DNA from: an uncultured Burkholderiales bacterium
GTDB lineage: Bacteria > Pseudomonadota > Gammaproteobacteria > Burkholderiales > Burkholderiaceae_C
Direction of reading: 5' to 3'
Assembly: GCA_903887655.1 (NCBI GenBank)
Contig: CAISQQ010000507.1
Coordinates: 1-10,168 of the forward strand
Length of the DNA stretch: 10,168 nt
In this document: one piece after another, positions 6,900 through 10,168 of the stretch
Position numbering within the stretch: the first letter of the stretch is position 1
Layout: each line of letters begins with the position of its first letter
Made by a program: the position numbers and the translations under genes
Notes under the pieces: generated by a model
The model's database searches: none
Told to the model about the DNA's origin: nothing
The model's input: only the letters and a program-made list of their open reading frames with translations

Positions 6900-8417
6900 A
6901 TGACCCAACGTCTAGACTTAAGAGGCATTACCAAGCGTTACCCCTCGGTGGTGGCCAACGATGGCATTTCATTGCAGGTTCAAGCCGGAGAGATTCACGC
7001 GGTCTTGGGTGAAAACGGTGCGGGCAAATCCACGTTGATGAAAATCATTTATGGAGCCGTGATGCCCGATGCAGGCGAGATCGCCTTCAATGGCCAGCCG
7101 GTCCGAATCAAATCTCCTCAGCATGCCCGCGCTTTGGGCATCAGCATGGTGTTTCAGCATTTCAGTTTGTTTGAGACCTTCACGGTGGCGCAAAACGTTT
7201 GGCTGGGGCTGGAGAGTTCTTGGAGTCTGCAAGAGGTGAGCGAGTTGATCGCCGACAAGGCCCAGGCCTATGGCTTGGAGATCGATCCGAGTCGACCCGT
7301 GCACACCTTGGGGGTGGGGGAGATGCAACGCGTTGAAATCATCCGCGCTCTCCTCACCGAGCCGCAGTTGCTCATCATGGATGAGCCCACCTCGGTGCTC
7401 ACGCCCCAAGCGGTGGACAAACTCTTTGAGGTCCTCAAGCGCATCAGTGCACAAGGTTGCAGCATTTTGTACATCAGCCACAAGCTTCACGAAATTCGCG
7501 AGTTGTGCAATCACTGCACAGTGCTCAGAAACGGACGCGTGACGGGCGTTTGTCGACCCAGCGAAGAAAGCAACGAGTCGTTGAGCCGGCTCATGATTGG
7601 AGCGGAACCACCGGCTTTGGTGCGGCATGTGCAGGCGCCCGGGCCAACGCGCTTGTCTGTGCACGCTTTGAGCTTGTCGTCCATGGAGCAGTTTAGGATG
7701 GACTTGAAGGGGGTGTCGCTGACTGTGCGCTCGGGTGAAGTGGTGGGCATTGCGGGTGTGTCAGGTAACGGTCAACGCGAGTTGCTGATGGCACTCTCGG
7801 GTGAAGATGTTCGCTCTTCGCCCCAAAGCATTGAGCTCATGGGGCAGTCGGTCGGCGCTTGGGGGCCAAGGCAGCGCCGCGAGGCGGGTTTGCATGTCGT
7901 GGCCGAGGACCGATTGGGCCGCAATGTGGTGGCCGAGATGTCCCTTCAAGACAACATGATGCTCACTCGCGAAGAGACGTTGAGCGCCCAAGGGCTGATC
8001 CGTCCCCAAGCGCTGTTTGAGCAAACGCAAAAGATTTTGCAGCGCTTTCATGTGAAGTCCAACGGCCCGCAGTCCAAGGCCAAGTCGCTTTCTGGGGGTA
8101 ATTTGCAAAAGTTCATCATGGGTCGTGAGATGGATGCGGCCCCTCAAGTTTTTGTCGTCTCCCAACCCACTTGGGGTGTGGATGTGGGCTCGGCCGCGCA
8201 GATTCGAGCGCAAGTGCTCGCCTTGAAGCGTGAAGGTTGTGCGGTTTTGGTGGTGAGCGAAGAGCTCGACGAGCTCTTTGAGATTTGCGACCGTTTGTAC
8301 GTCATGTCACAAGGACGGCTGTCGCCAAGCATTTTGCGCCAAGACGCCACACTCGCGGGTGTGGGCGTGTGGATGAGCGGACTGTGGGAGGACACGCATG
8401 CGTCAACTCCGTCTTGA
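6900..8417 (+). CDS. ABC transporter ATPase, two nucleotide-binding domains (nucleoside/BMP type, NupO/YufO-like)
   Basis: A 505-residue cytoplasmic ATPase with two fused ABC domains that powers uptake with the two permeases downstream. Domain 1: Walker A GENGAGKST at 37-45, Q-loop Gln86, signature LGVGEMQ at 137-143, Walker B LLIMDEP at 157-163, switch His194. Domain 2: degenerate Walker A GVSGNGQRE at 286-294, signature LSGGNLQ at 397-403, and Walker B replaced by VFVVSQPTWGVDVG at 417-430, with Gln where the catalytic Glu is expected. This asymmetry and the QPTWGVDVG motif are usual in the BMP-dependent nucleoside/simple-sugar group, so domain 1 probably does the hydrolysis at one composite site. 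The neighbouring purine enzymes favour a nucleoside, purine or related substrate. The start ATG 6900 fits the family N-terminus, but the upstream bases are C-rich with no Shine-Dalgarno sequence. Its end overlaps the next gene by 20 nt. Confidence 0.9.
   Translation: MTQRLDLRGITKRYPSVVANDGISLQVQAGEIHAVLGENGAGKSTLMKIIYGAVMPDAGEIAFNGQPVRIKSPQHARALGISMVFQHFSLFETFTVAQNVWLGLESSWSLQEVSELIADKAQAYGLEIDPSRPVHTLGVGEMQRVEIIRALLTEPQLLIMDEPTSVLTPQAVDKLFEVLKRISAQGCSILYISHKLHEIRELCNHCTVLRNGRVTGVCRPSEESNESLSRLMIGAEPPALVRHVQAPGPTRLSVHALSLSSMEQFRMDLKGVSLTVRSGEVVGIAGVSGNGQRELLMALSGEDVRSSPQSIELMGQSVGAWGPRQRREAGLHVVAEDRLGRNVVAEMSLQDNMMLTREETLSAQGLIRPQALFEQTQKILQRFHVKSNGPQSKAKSLSGGNLQKFIMGREMDAAPQVFVVSQPTWGVDVGSAAQIRAQVLALKREGCAVLVVSEELDELFEICDRLYVMSQGRLSPSILRQDATLAGVGVWMSGLWEDTHASTPS
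8386..8392 (+). promoter_or_regulatory. Strong Shine-Dalgarno sequence for permease 1, inside the ATPase gene
   Basis: GGGAGGA lies 5 nt before ATG 8398, within the last codons of the ATPase gene. It fixes the permease start and the 20-nt gene overlap, and fits translational coupling. Confidence 0.7.
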
Positions 8418-9534
8418 AGTTCGCAGCGAGCCGTCCGAGTTTTGGCGTTGGGTCTCGCCCTTGTTGGCTTTGCTCATCACCGTGATGGTCGGCACGGTGC
8501 TCTTCATGGCGATGGGCAAGGATCCGCTACGGGCGTTGATGGTCTTTTTTTGGGAGCCCATCAAGTCCAGTTACGCTTTGGGGGAGTTGATGGTCAAGGC
8601 CACTCCTTTGCTGCTGATCTCTTTGGGACTTGGACTTTGTTTCAGGGCCAATGTGTGGAACATTGGTGCTGAGGGTCAATATGTGATGGGGGCCATTTTT
8701 GCCAGTGGCGTGGCGCTCCATGCCGAGCCGTCTTGGGGCCGTGGTGTGGTGGTGTTGATTCTCGTGGTGGGTACCCTCGGGGGCTTGCTTTGGGCGGGGA
8801 TAGTGGCGGTGCTGCGTGAGCGCTTCAATGCCAATGAAATCTTGGTGAGCCTCATGATGGTTTATGTGGCGACCATGGTTTTGAGCTACTTGGTTTACGG
8901 CCCATGGAAAGACCCCAATGGCTACAATTTTCCGCAATCAAAAAGTTTTGATGCCTACACTTTGGTGCCTCGACTCGTTCAAGGCTCTCGCATGACCTGG
9001 GGTCTGCCCTTGGCCTTGCTCGGTGCGGGTCTGTCTTGGCTCTTTTTATACCGCACACGCATGGGTTTTGGTTTGCAAGTCACGGGTCTGGCCCCGATGG
9101 CCGCGAGGTTGAGTGGTTTTTCGTCGAGCAAGAACCTCTACGCGGCCTTGTTGGTGAGTGGTGCTTGTGCGGGCTTGGCTGGGGCACTGGAGGTGAGTGG
9201 CCCCATTGGTCAGCTCACCCCCTATGTGCCTGTCGGTTATGGCTTTGCGGCCATCATCGTGGCGTTTGTCGGGCGACTGCACCCGTTGGGGATGGTGATG
9301 TCTGCGCTGCTCATGAGCATGTTCTATATTGGCGGGGAGTTGGCCCAATCGCGGCTGGGGCTGCCCAAATCGCTCACGGGTGTGTTTCAAGGCCTCTTGC
9401 TTTTTTCATTGTTGATTTGTGATACATTGATTTATCAGCGTTTGTGTTGGATACAACGACCCAGCTTCGCCTTGCCTGAGCTCACGGCGGGCCTGAGTGC
9501 GAAGACCAGCGCCACCGAAACGCAAGGACACTGA
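8398..9534 (+). CDS. ABC transporter permease 1 (BPD_transp_2 family, NupP/YufP-like)
   Basis: A 378-residue inner-membrane permease of the branched-chain amino acid/nucleoside type. Hydrophobic segments are visible at about 18-39, 66-82, 95-108, 116-138, 147-168, 200-217, 248-266, 280-297, 301-316 and 326-346. The motif NIGAEGQ at 88-94 is characteristic of this permease family, and the conserved GPIGQLTPYVPVGYGFAAI stretch at 268-286 is also typical of the nucleoside group. It pairs with permease 2 to form the membrane channel. The start overlaps the ATPase gene by 20 nt and has a strong GGGAGGA site. The tail after ~350 is polar and likely cytoplasmic. Substrate is inferred from context only: probably a purine nucleoside, base or breakdown product. 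Confidence 0.9.
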   Translation: MRQLRLEVRSEPSEFWRWVSPLLALLITVMVGTVLFMAMGKDPLRALMVFFWEPIKSSYALGELMVKATPLLLISLGLGLCFRANVWNIGAEGQYVMGAIFASGVALHAEPSWGRGVVVLILVVGTLGGLLWAGIVAVLRERFNANEILVSLMMVYVATMVLSYLVYGPWKDPNGYNFPQSKSFDAYTLVPRLVQGSRMTWGLPLALLGAGLSWLFLYRTRMGFGLQVTGLAPMAARLSGFSSSKNLYAALLVSGACAGLAGALEVSGPIGQLTPYVPVGYGFAAIIVAFVGRLHPLGMVMSALLMSMFYIGGELAQSRLGLPKSLTGVFQGLLLFSLLICDTLIYQRLCWIQRPSFALPELTAGLSAKTSATETQGH

Positions 9535-9537
9535 GCC

Positions 9538-10168
9538 ATGGAATCGTATGTCTTATTGATTGCTGCCACCCTCAATGCGGGAACCGTTCTGGCGCTGGCG
9601 GCCTTGGGACTGCTCATCAACGAAAAAGCCGGCGTGTTGAACCTGGGTGCCGAGGGCCTCATGCTGTGTGCAGCGGTGGCTGGGTTTGCGGCCACCGTTC
9701 ACTCGGGCTTGCCCAGTGTGGGTTTCCTCGCGGGCATGCTCACCGGTGCCATCCTGGCTGGTATTTTTGGTGCCCTGGTCATCGGACTCAACGCCAATCA
9801 ATATGCCGGTGGCTTGGCCTTGAGTCTGTTTGGCGCGGGATTGTCGGCCTTTGTGGGCGTGCCTTATGTGCAGGCCAAGTTGCCACCGAGTGTGTCTTAT
9901 GCGCTGCCAGGTCTGGCCGATCTGCCCTGGCTTGGCGAGGCTTTGTTTCGTCACCACCCGATGGTTTACCTGGCCATGGCTTTGAGTGTGGGGTTGACCC
10001 TCTTTTTTAATCGCACACGGGCTGGATTGATCTTGCGAAGTGTGGGCGAGTCACCTCAATCGGCGCATGCCTTGGGGTATCCGGTGCGCTGGATTCGTTG
10101 GTGGGCGGTGGTGACTGGTGGGGCCTTGTGTGGTCTGTCGGGCGCCTACTTGTCCTTGGTCTACACCC
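9538..10168 (+). CDS. ABC transporter permease 2 (BPD_transp_2 family, NupQ/YufQ-like), 3' end outside window
   Basis: Second membrane subunit of the same transporter. The frame stays open from ATG 9538 to the window edge, giving 210 residues of an expected ~300. The start lies 3 nt after the permease 1 stop, with AAGGA at 9524-9528 nine nt upstream. The sequence begins MESYVLLIAATLNAGT and shows the family motif VLNLGAEGLML at about residues 33-43 (the counterpart of NIGAEGQ in permease 1), several hydrophobic segments, and the cytoplasmic loop LILRSVGESPQSAHALGYP at about 164-182, which is the usual ATPase-contact region. The gene is cut by the window edge, not broken. A gene for the substrate-binding lipoprotein (BMP family) is expected further downstream or nearby, as none is visible here. 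Confidence 0.9.
   Translation, partial: MESYVLLIAATLNAGTVLALAALGLLINEKAGVLNLGAEGLMLCAAVAGFAATVHSGLPSVGFLAGMLTGAILAGIFGALVIGLNANQYAGGLALSLFGAGLSAFVGVPYVQAKLPPSVSYALPGLADLPWLGEALFRHHPMVYLAMALSVGLTLFFNRTRAGLILRSVGESPQSAHALGYPVRWIRWWAVVTGGALCGLSGAYLSLVYT

Overview
The window looks like a purine-catabolism region from a betaproteobacterium, most likely a Burkholderiales/Comamonadaceae-type organism. This taxonomic guess rests on the moderately high GC, the frequent TTG leucine codons and protein sequences resembling that group; it is inference, since no rRNA or other taxonomic marker is present. The gene set is recognisable and fairly ordinary. I found no phage, insertion sequence, CRISPR array, tRNA or rRNA gene.

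Layout, left to right. (1) 1-1430 (+): the C-terminal ~475 residues of the molybdopterin subunit of xanthine dehydrogenase (xdhB); the gene begins upstream of the window. (2) 1456-2331 (+): xdhC, the sulfurated-molybdenum-cofactor insertion factor. (3) 2332-2445: a 114-bp gap with a compact block of direct and mutually exclusive inverted repeats. (4) 2446-3678 (+): a membrane urate oxidase of the PuuD type, eight membrane segments plus a C-terminal cytochrome c domain. (5) 3709-5124 (-): a convergent amidohydrolase, best read as 8-oxoguanine deaminase or a related guanine deaminase. (6) 5125-5266: a divergent intergenic region with a short inverted repeat. (7) 5267-6583 (+): glycerate 2-kinase (MOFRL/TtuD family), GTG start. 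(8) 6584-6899: a 316-bp gap without a convincing gene. (9) 6900-end (+): a tightly packed ABC-transporter operon of the BMP/nucleoside-uptake type: double ATPase, permease 1, and permease 2, which runs off the right edge.

How the genes may work together (inference from families and context): the ABC transporter imports a nucleoside or purine; xanthine dehydrogenase, matured by XdhC, makes urate from hypoxanthine/xanthine; the 8-oxoguanine deaminase would produce urate directly; PuuD oxidises urate and passes electrons to its own cytochrome c domain; and glycerate 2-kinase returns the carbon of purine-derived glyoxylate (via tartronate semialdehyde and glycerate) to central metabolism. The steps from 5-hydroxyisourate to glyoxylate are not in the window.

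Two end genes are incomplete because of the window edges, not because they are broken. The least explained parts are non-coding: the repeat block ahead of puuD, the inverted repeat in the divergent region, and the long leader ahead of the transporter.
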